Below, in pieces: positions 40,520-50,116 of a DNA stretch of 64,000 bases (positions within the stretch are counted from its first letter, which is position 1; the number at the start of each line of letters is the position of its first letter). The stretch lies in assembly GCA_019638625.1 (NCBI GenBank), contig JAHBTK010000005.1, forward strand, positions 248,001-312,000, given 5' to 3'. The position numbers and the translations under genes are program-made. Source of the stretch: Chitinophagaceae bacterium. GTDB taxonomy: Bacteria; Bacteroidota; Bacteroidia; Chitinophagales; Chitinophagaceae. The notes under the pieces were generated by a model that searched no databases, was not told the origin of the DNA, and saw nothing but the letters and a program-made list of their open reading frames with translations.

Positions 40520-43500
40520 ATGCAAAAAAATGCATTTAGGGCAGGGAATCTTATGCCAGTTCTCCGCCACGTTGCGTCCCGCATCAAAAACTGGAAACAG
40601 TTTTCGGGATTCCCCGGCAACATTACCCAAACACTATTTGCCATGAAACTAACGATCGCATTATTAACCACGGTGTTCATCCAGGTGCAGGCGTCCGGCA
40701 TTGCACAGGATGTTTCCCTGCGGGGGCGAAACCTGCCTATCACAAAAGTGATTGCCGCAATCGAAGAACAGACGGATTACGTGGTATTTGGTAACAGGGA
40801 GGTAATAGCTATTATCAAACCTGTTTCTGTAAATGTGCGTGAAATGCCTTTGTTACAACTGCTGACAAAAGTACTCAAAGATCAGCCGGTAGATTTTTTG
40901 ATAAAAGACAAAACCATTGTATTATTCAAAAAAAAGGAGAGCCCGCCCTCTTCCGTTCCCGTTATGGAAGATAGTGTGTATATCTTACCCCCGGTCAGAG
41001 GCGTTATCGTAGATGCGGAAGGGAACCCTTTACCGGGAGCTTCTGTTATCGTTAAGGGTACCAACACATCTGCAGTTACGGAGGCGGATGGATCGTTCTC
41101 TATAGAAGTTAAGATCGGTGATATACTGGTGGTTTCTTTTGTTGGATATGTTACAAAAGAATACAAACTGGAAGGAGCTACAGCCAGCGCAGGCAGGAGT
41201 TTACGTATTGCTCTTGAGCTAGCCGATGCAAAACTGACTGAAGTAGTGCTGGTTGGATACGGCACCCGTACAAAGGGAGCGGTTACCGGGGCAATTTCTA
41301 CCGTAAAAAACGAAGTTTTTGAAAACAGACCTCTCAACAACTCTTTCGATGCTTTGCAGGGTACCATACCCGGCATGACCATCACCCGCGCCAGCGGGAA
41401 ACCCGGCGAGCAGCGATATACCATGCAGATAAGGGGTTATTCCTCCATTAGCAGTAACAATGAAGTCACTTCTTCCGGGGCTGGGCAGCCGCTGGTATTG
41501 ATAGATGGTATTCCTGGCGACATGTCTACCATCAACCCTAACGATATTGCTGAAATATCTGTGTTGAAAGATGCGGCTGCATCCATTTATGGGGCAAGGG
41601 CAGCCGATGGGGTAATACTTGTTACCACAAAAAACGGTAAAAAGGGTAACCGGGGTAACCCTGTTATTGATTATACAGCCAACGTGGGATTGAAAACGCC
41701 TTCCTATTTAAGAAAAATACAAAACACACTTCAATACGCCGAGTTTCAGGACGAGGGGTTGCGTAACGCCGGCATTGCAGGATTTCCTGACGAGGTATTT
41801 GAGAAGATCAGAGCGAATGCAGCCCCCAACCTCGACCAGGGCTGGAATTATGGTATTACCAGTTACCCCGGGTTTTATGGTTATACCAACTGGAACGATG
41901 CTATCTACAAAAATGCCTTTCAACAACTGCATAATGTTTCTGTATCGGGCGGTGGTGAGAACAATACCTACCTGGTTTCGTTGGGCTATAACCGCGATGA
42001 TGGGTTAGTACGTTATGGCACCAATGTCTCTGAAAGGTATAATTTAAGACTGAACTATAACTTCAGGTTGTCTTCAAAGTTGCAAGTGGATACCCGCACA
42101 AGCTTTGAGCACACTGCCACTAAGGAACCCAGTATGCTGAGCAATGCACTAACAAATGTTACCCGCCAGTTTCCTTATCAGCCCGTGTTTAACCCACTTG
42201 GGCAGTTTTATGGCTACCAGGGATACGAAAATCCCGCGCAGTCACTGACTGAAGCCGGTCTTCGTACAATTGGTCTTTCGAGGATCAATTCAAACCTTAA
42301 GCTCGATTATACCGTTATCCCCGGTTTAAAACTTACCGGGCAGGCGGCAATACGGTTAGACTATTTTAACAACAACGCCACTAACCGAACTTTTACAAGG
42401 TATAATTATAAAGGAGATGTACAGGATATCCGTAATGTACCAAACTCTGCATCTTACCAAAATCAAAAAACGCTGTACAGGTTATACCAGGTGTACGCAG
42501 ATTATACCCAAAGGATTGGCGGCAATCATTCTATTAATCTTACTGCTGGTACATCACTGGAGCAAACGAATTATGAGGGACAAACGGTTACAGGGTATAA
42601 CTTTCCAAGTAACGACATCTTTACACTCAATTTGGCAGACCGCACCAGCGTTGCCTATTCCAATTTCACAGGGTTGCGTCGTGCCCAGGCGCTGAATTCG
42701 TATTTCGGTCGTGCCAGTTATTCGTTCAGAGAAAAGATCGTGTTGGACCTTACTGCCCGTGCAGATGGTAGTTCTAAATTCGCACCCGCCAAACGCTGGA
42801 GCGCCCTGTTCCCGTCCGCTGCATTGGCTTATAACCTTTCCGATGAAAAATTCATAAGCAACCTGGAATTGTTTGACCAGTTAAAGCTCCGTGCATCGTG
42901 GGGTAAAATGGGTAACCAGGAAATTCCTTCACTGGGATTGTATGATTACATTCCGCTTATCAATATTGGTGGCGTGTATCCGCTTGGGTCGCCCAATGCC
43001 GGTGTACCGGGCGCCATTGCCAACCCGGCTTCCGCAGACAGAACCTGGGAGACCATCGAAAATAAAAATATCGGGATTGATATGCAGTTATTTAAATCCC
43101 GGTTGTCTTTCTCCTTCGACTATTTCCAAAAAACCAACAATAATATGCTGGTTAATATTTCGGTACCTGCCACTTATGGTGGTACGCCGCCCACCTCTAA
43201 CCAGGGAAAATTGGTTACCAAAGGGTTTGAGGCAAACCTGTTGTGGCGCGACCAGATCCGCGATTTTCGCTACAGTATTACGTTGCAGTTAAGCGATAGT
43301 AAAAACAAACTGGTGGAGTTAAAAAACAGCGAGAATTTTAATGAAGGATTAAATTTTGTAAGAAAAGGATATTCAATCTATTCCTATTTCGGGTATGTAT
43401 ACGAGGGTATCATACAAACACAGGAGGAATTAAATAAATATAAAACGCTGCAAAATGTGCCTTCCAACATTTCTATAGGAGATGTTATGTATAAAGATGT

Positions 43501-44083
43501 GGATGGCGATGGTGTGCTTACTGCTTTTGGCGACCGCTCCAAAGGGCTTTCCGGCGACATGGTATACCTGGGCAACCTGCTGCCCCGATACACGTACTCC
43601 GGTACTTTCAACCTGGGGTACAAACAATTTGACCTGAATATCTTTTTACAGGGTGTGGGAAAACGGGATATACAGTACCAGGGGAATATCGCAACGCCTA
43701 ACACGTTCTTCTGGCCTTCTCTTGCTTACTATTATGGAAAAACCTGGACGCCCGAGCGCACCGATGCCCCGTATCCACGTTACCTGCCTGGCTCGGTTGG
43801 ATACGATGGTATAAGAAATTATAACTATCGTACCTCCGCGCTTACCATGCAAAATGTGTCTTATCTCAGATTTAAAACCATTACCCTTGGCTATAACCTG
43901 CCATCGGTGGTTCTGCAAAAACTCAGGATCAATTCGCTACGTGTATATGTAAGTGGTCAGGATCTGTTCACGTTTTCGAAAGGCACCCTGGGTGGTAATT
44001 TCGATCCGGAAGACGGGTTCAGAAACGAAGGTACTTATCCCTTCAGCAAAGTGTATTCCTTGGGTGTTAATGTAAAATTTTAA
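40520..44083 (+). CDS. SusC/RagA-type TonB-linked outer membrane protein
   Basis: The 1187-residue protein begins with a cytoplasmic-type lead of about 40 residues before the signal peptide (M-K-L-T-I-A-L-L-T-T-V-F-I-Q-V-Q-A), a habit of Chitinophagaceae SusC proteins. An STN domain (about residues 70-137), a carboxypeptidase-like domain (V-R-G-V-I-V-D-A-E-G-N-P-L-P-G-A-S near 155), the plug with V-L-V-G-Y-G-T-R and V-L-I-D-G-I-P-G-D, and a large barrel follow. The presence of the STN domain fits signalling to FecR upstream. With SusD it forms a pedal-bin importer for glycans or peptides. The substrate is not evident. Confidence 0.95.
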   Translation: MQKNAFRAGNLMPVLRHVASRIKNWKQFSGFPGNITQTLFAMKLTIALLTTVFIQVQASGIAQDVSLRGRNLPITKVIAAIEEQTDYVVFGNREVIAIIKPVSVNVREMPLLQLLTKVLKDQPVDFLIKDKTIVLFKKKESPPSSVPVMEDSVYILPPVRGVIVDAEGNPLPGASVIVKGTNTSAVTEADGSFSIEVKIGDILVVSFVGYVTKEYKLEGATASAGRSLRIALELADAKLTEVVLVGYGTRTKGAVTGAISTVKNEVFENRPLNNSFDALQGTIPGMTITRASGKPGEQRYTMQIRGYSSISSNNEVTSSGAGQPLVLIDGIPGDMSTINPNDIAEISVLKDAAASIYGARAADGVILVTTKNGKKGNRGNPVIDYTANVGLKTPSYLRKIQNTLQYAEFQDEGLRNAGIAGFPDEVFEKIRANAAPNLDQGWNYGITSYPGFYGYTNWNDAIYKNAFQQLHNVSVSGGGENNTYLVSLGYNRDDGLVRYGTNVSERYNLRLNYNFRLSSKLQVDTRTSFEHTATKEPSMLSNALTNVTRQFPYQPVFNPLGQFYGYQGYENPAQSLTEAGLRTIGLSRINSNLKLDYTVIPGLKLTGQAAIRLDYFNNNATNRTFTRYNYKGDVQDIRNVPNSASYQNQKTLYRLYQVYADYTQRIGGNHSINLTAGTSLEQTNYEGQTVTGYNFPSNDIFTLNLADRTSVAYSNFTGLRRAQALNSYFGRASYSFREKIVLDLTARADGSSKFAPAKRWSALFPSAALAYNLSDEKFISNLELFDQLKLRASWGKMGNQEIPSLGLYDYIPLINIGGVYPLGSPNAGVPGAIANPASADRTWETIENKNIGIDMQLFKSRLSFSFDYFQKTNNNMLVNISVPATYGGTPPTSNQGKLVTKGFEANLLWRDQIRDFRYSITLQLSDSKNKLVELKNSENFNEGLNFVRKGYSIYSYFGYVYEGIIQTQEELNKYKTLQNVPSNISIGDVMYKDVDGDGVLTAFGDRSKGLSGDMVYLGNLLPRYTYSGTFNLGYKQFDLNIFLQGVGKRDIQYQGNIATPNTFFWPSLAYYYGKTWTPERTDAPYPRYLPGSVGYDGIRNYNYRTSALTMQNVSYLRFKTITLGYNLPSVVLQKLRINSLRVYVSGQDLFTFSKGTLGGNFDPEDGFRNEGTYPFSKVYSLGVNVKF

Positions 44084-44094
44084 TAAGAACAGTT

Positions 44095-45789
44095 ATGAAA
44101 ATCAGAAATCTAATATATATCCCGGCACAGCGGTACCTGTGTGTTGTGTTTGTTACACTCCTGTTAACAGGCTGCTCTAAACAATTAGAACTTATTTCAG
44201 AAGAGAATATCACCGATGCTACTTTCTGGAAAACTGCCAATGATTATAAGTTGGCTGCCAACAGGCTATACCAGGGGCTTGATCGGTTTGGTTTTGAAGA
44301 CACAGAATCAGACATTGCTTTTAATTTTCCCAACAGCGTTAGTAACGGCACCTTAACGGTGCCCGAAACCTCAAGCCAGTGGACCAATTACTACAATAAC
44401 ATCCGCTCCTGCAACAACATCCTGGAAAAAGGCGCCGGCTCTACTGACAACAACATAAAACGATTCGTGGCAGAAGCAAAATTTTTCCGCGCCTGGTACT
44501 ATTGGAAATTAATGCGCCAGTTTGGAGGTGTACCGCTTATTACAAAAGTGCTGAACACTGATGATGCGGAACTGTTTACACCGCGTTCGTCGCAGGCAGA
44601 AACTGCAGATTTTATCCTGAGGGATCTGGATGAAGCGCAGAATGACCTGCCCGTGCAGTCCGATATTTCCAACCCCGAGATCGGCAGGATCAGTAAAGGA
44701 GCCGCTTTAGCGCTTCGTGCCCGGGTAGCATTGTACCAGGGTACCTGGCAAAAATTTAGTGGTGGTGCAGATGCCAACAAATATTTAGATATAGCGATCG
44801 CCGCTTCGCAAACTGTAATCAACAGTGGCACTTATGCTTTATACGATGGCAACGGCGCCCAGAGTTACCGCTATCTTTTTATAGAAGCCGGTGACGATTC
44901 TAAAGAGTCTATACTGGACCGTAGATACGCAAGAAATATACTGGGTCATGATATGCCTTACCGATACGACGGCTCTGGCTACAACCCCACCAAAAAACTG
45001 GCGGATATGTACCTGGATACTACAGGTCTTCCTATCACACATGCGGAATCTGTTTTTGAAGGTTATAATACCATGGTGTCTGAATTTCAAAAAAGAGATC
45101 CGCGGATGACGATGACCATGATTGTACCCGGGAAATTAACCACCCGTGTATTCTTCCCGGTTACAGCAATTGCCAACTATCCAGACAAGCCACAGCGTAA
45201 TTTCAATACCGGTTATATACTGTATAAATACATGTCGGAAGATGCTTTTGCCAACAACAGCGGTCAAAACGGTGATGCAAGCATGTTTGATTACGACAGG
45301 CATCTTATCCGTTTCGCTGAAGTGTTACTGATTTATGCAGAGGCGGTTTTTGAAAAAAATGAAAGTATCTCTGATGCCGATTTAAATCTATCCATCAATG
45401 TTATCCGGACAAGGGCGGGTATGCCACACCTTACCAATTCATTTGTAGGAACTAATAACCTGGATATGAGAACCGAACTTCGGCGCGAAAGAACAATTGA
45501 GCTGGCGCTGGAAGGATTCCGGTATGATGACGTGCGCAGATGGAGAATCGCCGAAACAGAAATGGCGCAGGATATTAAAGGCATCAAAATAAAAGGGTCT
45601 GCCTGGCAAACCTACCCATTGTACAGCGATCCTGTTTACCAGAACAGGACGGATGCAGACGGGTTTTTGATAGCTGAAACCAGCAGGACCTTCAAAGCGA
45701 ACATGCATTATGTACAACCACTTCCGGCAAGAGAAGTGGCGTTTTATAACACTAACGGATATTCGCTTGAACAAAATCCTAACTGGTAG
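44095..45789 (+). CDS. SusD/RagB-family surface lipoprotein
   Basis: The 564-residue lipoprotein has a signal ending in L-L-T-G-C (Cys24). Typical SusD features follow: L-x-x-x-N near the N-terminus (I-T-D-A-T-F-W-K-T-A-N-D-Y), the F-x-R-A-W-Y-Y-W-K-L TPR segment near residue 135, the L-I-Y-A-E-A motif near 415, and a terminal L-E-Q-N-P-N-W. It binds ligand at the cell surface and forms the lid over SusC. It starts 12 nt after susC, so the two are co-transcribed. Confidence 0.95.
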   Translation: MKIRNLIYIPAQRYLCVVFVTLLLTGCSKQLELISEENITDATFWKTANDYKLAANRLYQGLDRFGFEDTESDIAFNFPNSVSNGTLTVPETSSQWTNYYNNIRSCNNILEKGAGSTDNNIKRFVAEAKFFRAWYYWKLMRQFGGVPLITKVLNTDDAELFTPRSSQAETADFILRDLDEAQNDLPVQSDISNPEIGRISKGAALALRARVALYQGTWQKFSGGADANKYLDIAIAASQTVINSGTYALYDGNGAQSYRYLFIEAGDDSKESILDRRYARNILGHDMPYRYDGSGYNPTKKLADMYLDTTGLPITHAESVFEGYNTMVSEFQKRDPRMTMTMIVPGKLTTRVFFPVTAIANYPDKPQRNFNTGYILYKYMSEDAFANNSGQNGDASMFDYDRHLIRFAEVLLIYAEAVFEKNESISDADLNLSINVIRTRAGMPHLTNSFVGTNNLDMRTELRRERTIELALEGFRYDDVRRWRIAETEMAQDIKGIKIKGSAWQTYPLYSDPVYQNRTDADGFLIAETSRTFKANMHYVQPLPAREVAFYNTNGYSLEQNPNW

Positions 45790-45804
45790 ATCAATGAACC
45801 ATAC

Positions 45805-45837
45805 AACGGGCAGCACACAGTAGCTGCCTGTTTTTTC
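45805..45837 (+). terminator. Terminator or attenuator after susD
   Basis: CGGGCAGC (45807-45814) pairs with GCTGCCTG (45823-45830), extended by AA/TT, and is followed by six Ts. It separates the SusCD pair from the 551-residue protein gene that starts 24 nt later, which would lower that gene's expression or give it a separate transcript. Confidence 0.75.
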
Positions 45838-45860
45838 CCTGTTCTTAATTAATTTTAAGC

Positions 45861-47516
45861 ATGAACATCGCATTATACAAAAAGAAATCTAAGGCAGTGA
45901 TTGCTGCCGGTTTATTTTGTCTCGTCAGCCTGTGCACGCTGGCAAACCCGCCTAAAATAGTGAATATTGTAAACTTTGTCCGTTTGCTGGAACCGCGTGA
46001 TGCCGCTATTACGCAGGATGTGCTGTACCAAACCGTGGTAGAACAGGTAAAAATGATGAAGCAATACAAACTGGGTGGAACTTTTTTGCTCCAGTATGAT
46101 GCATTGATGGACGGCAGGTACCAGCAACTGCTGAAAACGCTGCCGGCCGATAGTTTTGAGATTGGAGCCTGGTGGGAGTTGCCTCAACCGTTGGTTGAAA
46201 AAGCCGGCTTGAAATGGCGCGGCAGGTATCCCTGGGACTGGCATGCAGATGTTGGTTTTGCAACCGGTTATACGCCTGCTGAGCGTGAACGGTTGATAGA
46301 TGTGTACATGAATGACTTCAGGAATATTTTCGGGTATTATCCGAAGTCTGTGGCATCCTGGTTTATAGATGCACATAGTTTAAACTATATGTACGAAAAA
46401 TACAAGATTGTGGCTTCTGCTAATTGTAAAGACCAGTATGGAACGGATGGCTATACACTTTGGGGAGGCTACTGGAACCAGGCTTACTATCCCAGCAAAA
46501 TAAACTCCTATATGCCGGCTCAGCATGCATCCAGCCAGATACCTGTTCCTGTTTTCAGGATGCTGGGCAGCGATCCGGTAAGGCAATACGACCAGGGGTT
46601 GGGTAGTAAGCGCCAGGGGGTGATTACGCTTGAGCCCGTATACAAATTTGGTGGTGGCGATTCCGCCTGGGTAAACTGGTTCTTCAAAGTCCTGGTAGAT
46701 GATCCGTCACTCGGTTTTAATTACACCCAGGCCGGGCAGGAAAATTCGTTTACATGGGAAGCGATGAGAAAAGGTTTCGAAATACAGCTACCACTTATTG
46801 CGAAATTGCGTGATGAAAACAAGATAAGGGTAGAAACACTGGAGGCTTCCGGCAGATGGTTCCGTAATCAATACAAAGTTACTCCTGTTACCAGTTTTTC
46901 CGTTAGTAAAGACCTTGGCGACAGTAACCTTAAAACCTTGTGGTTCAACAGCCGGTTTTACAGGGCAAACCTGCTTTGGGAAAACGGTACGCTCCGGGTG
47001 CGGGATATTCATATGTTCAATGAATCCTTTCCCTCCATCTATGAGACAAAACCCGTTACTGAAAACGAATGCAAATTTTTTACCTTGCCTGTTGTGGATG
47101 GATACAACTGGAGCCGCCCGAAGCAGCCATTGGCAGGGCTCAGGCTAAAAGCAAATATTGAAGGTAGGGAAGTGCTGTTAGAGGGAACCGATCCTGTATT
47201 TACGCCAAAGGGCACCCGCAGTATGAATGTGAGTTGGTCTCTAAAACAGGTGCCGGGACGGGTGGAGATCGAACTATCAGAAAAAAAGATAACAGTACAA
47301 ATTAAAACCTCTACTCCTATTAATTGGTTTTTTGATTTAACCACTGCTGAAGATATTCAACTTCCGTTTGGTACCGTTGCAACAAAGCAGATACCCTGCA
47401 GTTTTGAAGGAATGTCTTATACGGTCCGGATAAAAAAAGGAAGATTTTCTCTATCTGACAACGGAGCGGTATTGCGCATGAGTCCAGAGGGAAATTCCAT
47501 CAGCATCATATTTTAA
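45861..47516 (+). CDS. Secreted protein of unknown function in the SusCD locus, possible carbohydrate-active enzyme
   Basis: The 551-residue product has a signal peptide (ending L-A-N near residue 29). Residues 30-300 look like a beta/alpha barrel resembling the deacetylase/GH57-like fold: V-N-F-V-R near the start, then K-Q-Y-K-L-G-G-T-F-L-L-Q-Y-D, E-I-G-A-W-W-E near residue 95, D-W-H-A-D near 122 and S-W-F-I-D-A-H near 170. These acidic and His clusters could be catalytic or metal-binding. The last 200 residues look like beta-sandwich domains. I do not recognise a named family. Position after SusCD suggests it processes the imported substrate. Confidence 0.65.
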   Translation: MNIALYKKKSKAVIAAGLFCLVSLCTLANPPKIVNIVNFVRLLEPRDAAITQDVLYQTVVEQVKMMKQYKLGGTFLLQYDALMDGRYQQLLKTLPADSFEIGAWWELPQPLVEKAGLKWRGRYPWDWHADVGFATGYTPAERERLIDVYMNDFRNIFGYYPKSVASWFIDAHSLNYMYEKYKIVASANCKDQYGTDGYTLWGGYWNQAYYPSKINSYMPAQHASSQIPVPVFRMLGSDPVRQYDQGLGSKRQGVITLEPVYKFGGGDSAWVNWFFKVLVDDPSLGFNYTQAGQENSFTWEAMRKGFEIQLPLIAKLRDENKIRVETLEASGRWFRNQYKVTPVTSFSVSKDLGDSNLKTLWFNSRFYRANLLWENGTLRVRDIHMFNESFPSIYETKPVTENECKFFTLPVVDGYNWSRPKQPLAGLRLKANIEGREVLLEGTDPVFTPKGTRSMNVSWSLKQVPGRVEIELSEKKITVQIKTSTPINWFFDLTTAEDIQLPFGTVATKQIPCSFEGMSYTVRIKKGRFSLSDNGAVLRMSPEGNSISIIF

Positions 47517-47627
47517 ATGAGCTTTATCGATTCACCTGAACTATTGTCAGTGTGCGGCTAAAAAATACATTATCGATATTGCTTACAACGGTATGGGAGC
47601 ACGGGTATGAATACGGTGTATCCGGGT

Positions 47628-47878
47628 AGGAATTCTTCCCCTAAAAATCACACAGTATCTCTGAGCACCGGCATGCTCATGCAATGAAAGCCACCGCGGG
47701 CGCGGGAAAGCTCTGCAGAAGGCATTAATATCAATGTATCGCTGATGTCTTCAGTCTTAACAGCCCCGGCTTCCACTTGTTTTATAAGGTCTTTTACATT
47801 TACAACAGTAAACCCTTTGCTCCTGAAAGCTTCTATGGTTTTGTCATTCCGGTCATAGCCCAGCACCACCCCGTCTTT
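47628..47878 (-). repeat. Direct repeat copy 2: 3' end of intact arcA
   Basis: Gap-free match to 37823-38073 in the same orientation, roughly 87-90% identical. It covers the end of arcA plus 20 bp downstream. The two copies bracket a 9.55-kb segment holding the sigma/FecR/SusCD locus. Confidence 0.88.
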
Positions 47879-49081
47879 CAAAGCCAATAGATTACAGGAG
47901 TCTGTCCATTGTTCTCTGGCATCGTAAGGGAACCGGTTATTGCCTGAATAGATGAATTTTGTTTTTTCGGCGGACTGCAGATCATTGATGCTGATATCCT
48001 GTAACAGGTCTTCCAGGTTATCCATAAACAGCGGCTTGTCAATGTTATCCTTATTAAATTGAACTACCTGCAGCGTATCTTCTTTTTTTGATCCTGTAAG
48101 GACCCGTTGTACCGCATCCGAGTTTTCTCTCCGGATTGTTTTTTTGGAAAATGCGCCCAGCATCACCCACATATTTCTTTTTACCTGTGTAAATACCGTG
48201 TCGATATGCATATAATCCCTTTTTTTTGGGATCCGCACCACCGTTACTTTTTTCATCAGGTTCTTGTCAAACATGGTGTTAACCACCTGGTGGGCAGCTT
48301 CCACACTGGTGCGTTCGCTTACCCCCACCAGCAGGTGATCGTTGCTCACCACCATTACATCCCCTCCTTCAATGGTAACCTTTTGGCCATCGCCGTCTTT
48401 TGGCATCAGGAAATAACGGTGTGTATCTGCCAGCTCAATAATATTATCCTGTATACCGGCAAAAAACGGATGATTGAAAAAGATGTATTTTGTAAGCAAA
48501 GCTTCCCGGATACGCGCTTTTTTAGCCGGCTTGTTCAGCAGGATATGATCTTTGACGACAATGCCTATGTCCCTGGTGAAAATAAAGTTCGGGATCGGGG
48601 GGAAGATCATGGTTTTGTCCGGCAGGGTTCCTGTTAAAAATACTTTTGCCAGGGTTTGCGCATCCAGTGCGATCAGTTTTTTCTGCGTATAGTAAGAGCA
48701 GCTTTCTATAGCGCATACAGAGGCTGATAGTTTTTCCTTTATGGAGGTTTCAGCAAGTATATCAGCCAGCAGGCTTTGTAGTTCTATTACTTTATCGGAA
48801 TTGAAGAAATTGCTGCTTTCCGGTTTATAGAAGCTCCTGTTATTTTCCGGATCGTCAACCTCTGCAAGTTTACCCTTTATTTTACCGGAGTCGAGAAAGT
48901 AAAGTAACAGTTTGGTATAATAGTCGTATTCACCCCGCCGGATCGTATCCAGGTGAACGATGTCTTCAAATAACCAGTCCTGCGCTTTGGACGGAACCAC
49001 TTTTCCCAGTCCGCTATCCGGTGTATGTACCAGAACGCGCCGTAGTTGTCCTATTTCTGAATTAACTCCTATATGTAACAT
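47648..49081 (-). CDS. arcA: Arginine deiminase
   Basis: The 477-residue guanidino-group-modifying enzyme hydrolyses arginine to citrulline and ammonia. The active-site set is complete: F-T-R-D-I-G near residue 168, E-G-G-D-V-M near 238, H-I-D-T-V-F near 292, and the nucleophile in G-G-F-H-C-M-S-M-P close to the C-terminus. It is longer than M. arginini or Pseudomonas enzymes, with insertions in the first 160 residues. No ornithine carbamoyltransferase, carbamate kinase or antiporter gene is adjacent, so it is not in a classical ADI energy operon. A near-consensus -7 box (TAATTTTA, 49107-49100 on this strand) precedes it. Confidence 0.88.
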   Translation of the reverse strand: MLHIGVNSEIGQLRRVLVHTPDSGLGKVVPSKAQDWLFEDIVHLDTIRRGEYDYYTKLLLYFLDSGKIKGKLAEVDDPENNRSFYKPESSNFFNSDKVIELQSLLADILAETSIKEKLSASVCAIESCSYYTQKKLIALDAQTLAKVFLTGTLPDKTMIFPPIPNFIFTRDIGIVVKDHILLNKPAKKARIREALLTKYIFFNHPFFAGIQDNIIELADTHRYFLMPKDGDGQKVTIEGGDVMVVSNDHLLVGVSERTSVEAAHQVVNTMFDKNLMKKVTVVRIPKKRDYMHIDTVFTQVKRNMWVMLGAFSKKTIRRENSDAVQRVLTGSKKEDTLQVVQFNKDNIDKPLFMDNLEDLLQDISINDLQSAEKTKFIYSGNNRFPYDAREQWTDSCNLLALKDGVVLGYDRNDKTIEAFRSKGFTVVNVKDLIKQVEAGAVKTEDISDTLILMPSAELSRARGGFHCMSMPVLRDTV

Positions 49082-49348
49082 AAAATGACTTCTGGTAGCT
49101 AAAATTACAATTTTACTGCCATTACCGGGGGTGTTTACTTCCGCTATCCTATTACCGAAGATGTACTTGCGGTATTATGGAAATACGATCTCTTACAGAC
49201 GGATTGAATAATTCCAGGATTTTCAACTGATGGCAGGCGTAAAGACGCAGATCACTATTTCTGTGAAAAGACCTGTTTAAAAGGATATACAGGTCGTTAA
49301 TCATCAGCAGCCCTCCGGTATATGATATGAGCTCTAAAAACCTCCCTG

Positions 49349-50092
49349 CTATTTTATTTTGGAAAACGAAAGTGGTTTAAGTGCTATGGTTTCAACCTTT
49401 TCCACTATGGGACCATCTTTTTCCGACAGGTCTCTTGCTTTGATCCAGTCCGGGTCTTTTCGGAATGTATCCCATGATTCCAGCCCTTTTTCCGGTGTGG
49501 CATGGGCTACCAGGTACACCAGGCGGGATTGTGCATTATCCGGTTCAATGGTGGTCCAGTAAGCGATATTGGTCATGCCGTGTTTGGAAAAGAAAGCCAG
49601 GGTATGATTCTGGAACCGGCTGATCAGCTTGTTCAGTTGCCCCGGGTGGCAGTAGTAAGTTCTCAGATCAAAATTGCGGTCCGATCGTGTTTGCAACGGC
49701 TGGATCACGGGGGATATGGTAGCCGCGTCCATGAATATGGAAGTTATTTTTTCTATGATCTTGCCATTCTTTTCGGAGGCTGTTCTTACCTTTTGCCATT
49801 CGGGGTCGTCGCCAAAGGCTTTCCATGCGGCATCTCTCGCAGCCTTGTCCGGGTAAGCCAGCACATAATACAACGCGTTTTCCTTATTGTCTGCCGGCAC
49901 CCAGTAACCGATATTCTCCATACCGTGTTTCTCAAAGATGCGGGTGGTATGGTTGGCAAACCTTTCTATCAAAGCCTCCAGTTTGCCGGGGTGACAATAA
50001 TAAATTCTCATCTCGAAATATCGTGTATCTTTTGCCATAACTGCATTGGCCGCCAGTACGATGCCCAGTACTGCCAGTAGTTTTTTTATCAT
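49349..50092 (-). CDS. Secreted protein with two NIPSNAP domains
   Basis: The 247-residue product has a signal peptide (A-N-A-V-M-A-K near residue 20) and two tandem NIPSNAP units. Each opens with E-M-R-I-Y-Y-C-H-P-G-K-L or D-L-R-T-Y-Y-C-H-P-G-Q-L and continues with F-x-K-H-G-M-x-N-I-x-Y-W. NIPSNAP domains have a dimeric alpha/beta-barrel fold of unclear function. Being encoded 24 nt after a ROK kinase and an MFS sugar transporter on the same strand, it is probably part of a sugar-utilisation unit. Its role there is unknown. Confidence 0.85.
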   Translation of the reverse strand: MIKKLLAVLGIVLAANAVMAKDTRYFEMRIYYCHPGKLEALIERFANHTTRIFEKHGMENIGYWVPADNKENALYYVLAYPDKAARDAAWKAFGDDPEWQKVRTASEKNGKIIEKITSIFMDAATISPVIQPLQTRSDRNFDLRTYYCHPGQLNKLISRFQNHTLAFFSKHGMTNIAYWTTIEPDNAQSRLVYLVAHATPEKGLESWDTFRKDPDWIKARDLSEKDGPIVEKVETIALKPLSFSKIK

Positions 50093-50116
50093 ACTATATT
50101 TTTGTTTCAGGCCCGG

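Noticed and set aside
47039..47344. 101-codon - strand frame within the 551-residue protein gene
   Set aside because: It is a shadow of the + strand gene, with no signal or domain.
37823..47878. Transposon or integrative element around the SusCD locus
   Set aside because: No transposase, integrase, terminal inverted repeats or tRNA attachment site were seen. Only the arcA-derived direct repeat supports mobility, so I did not call a mobile element.
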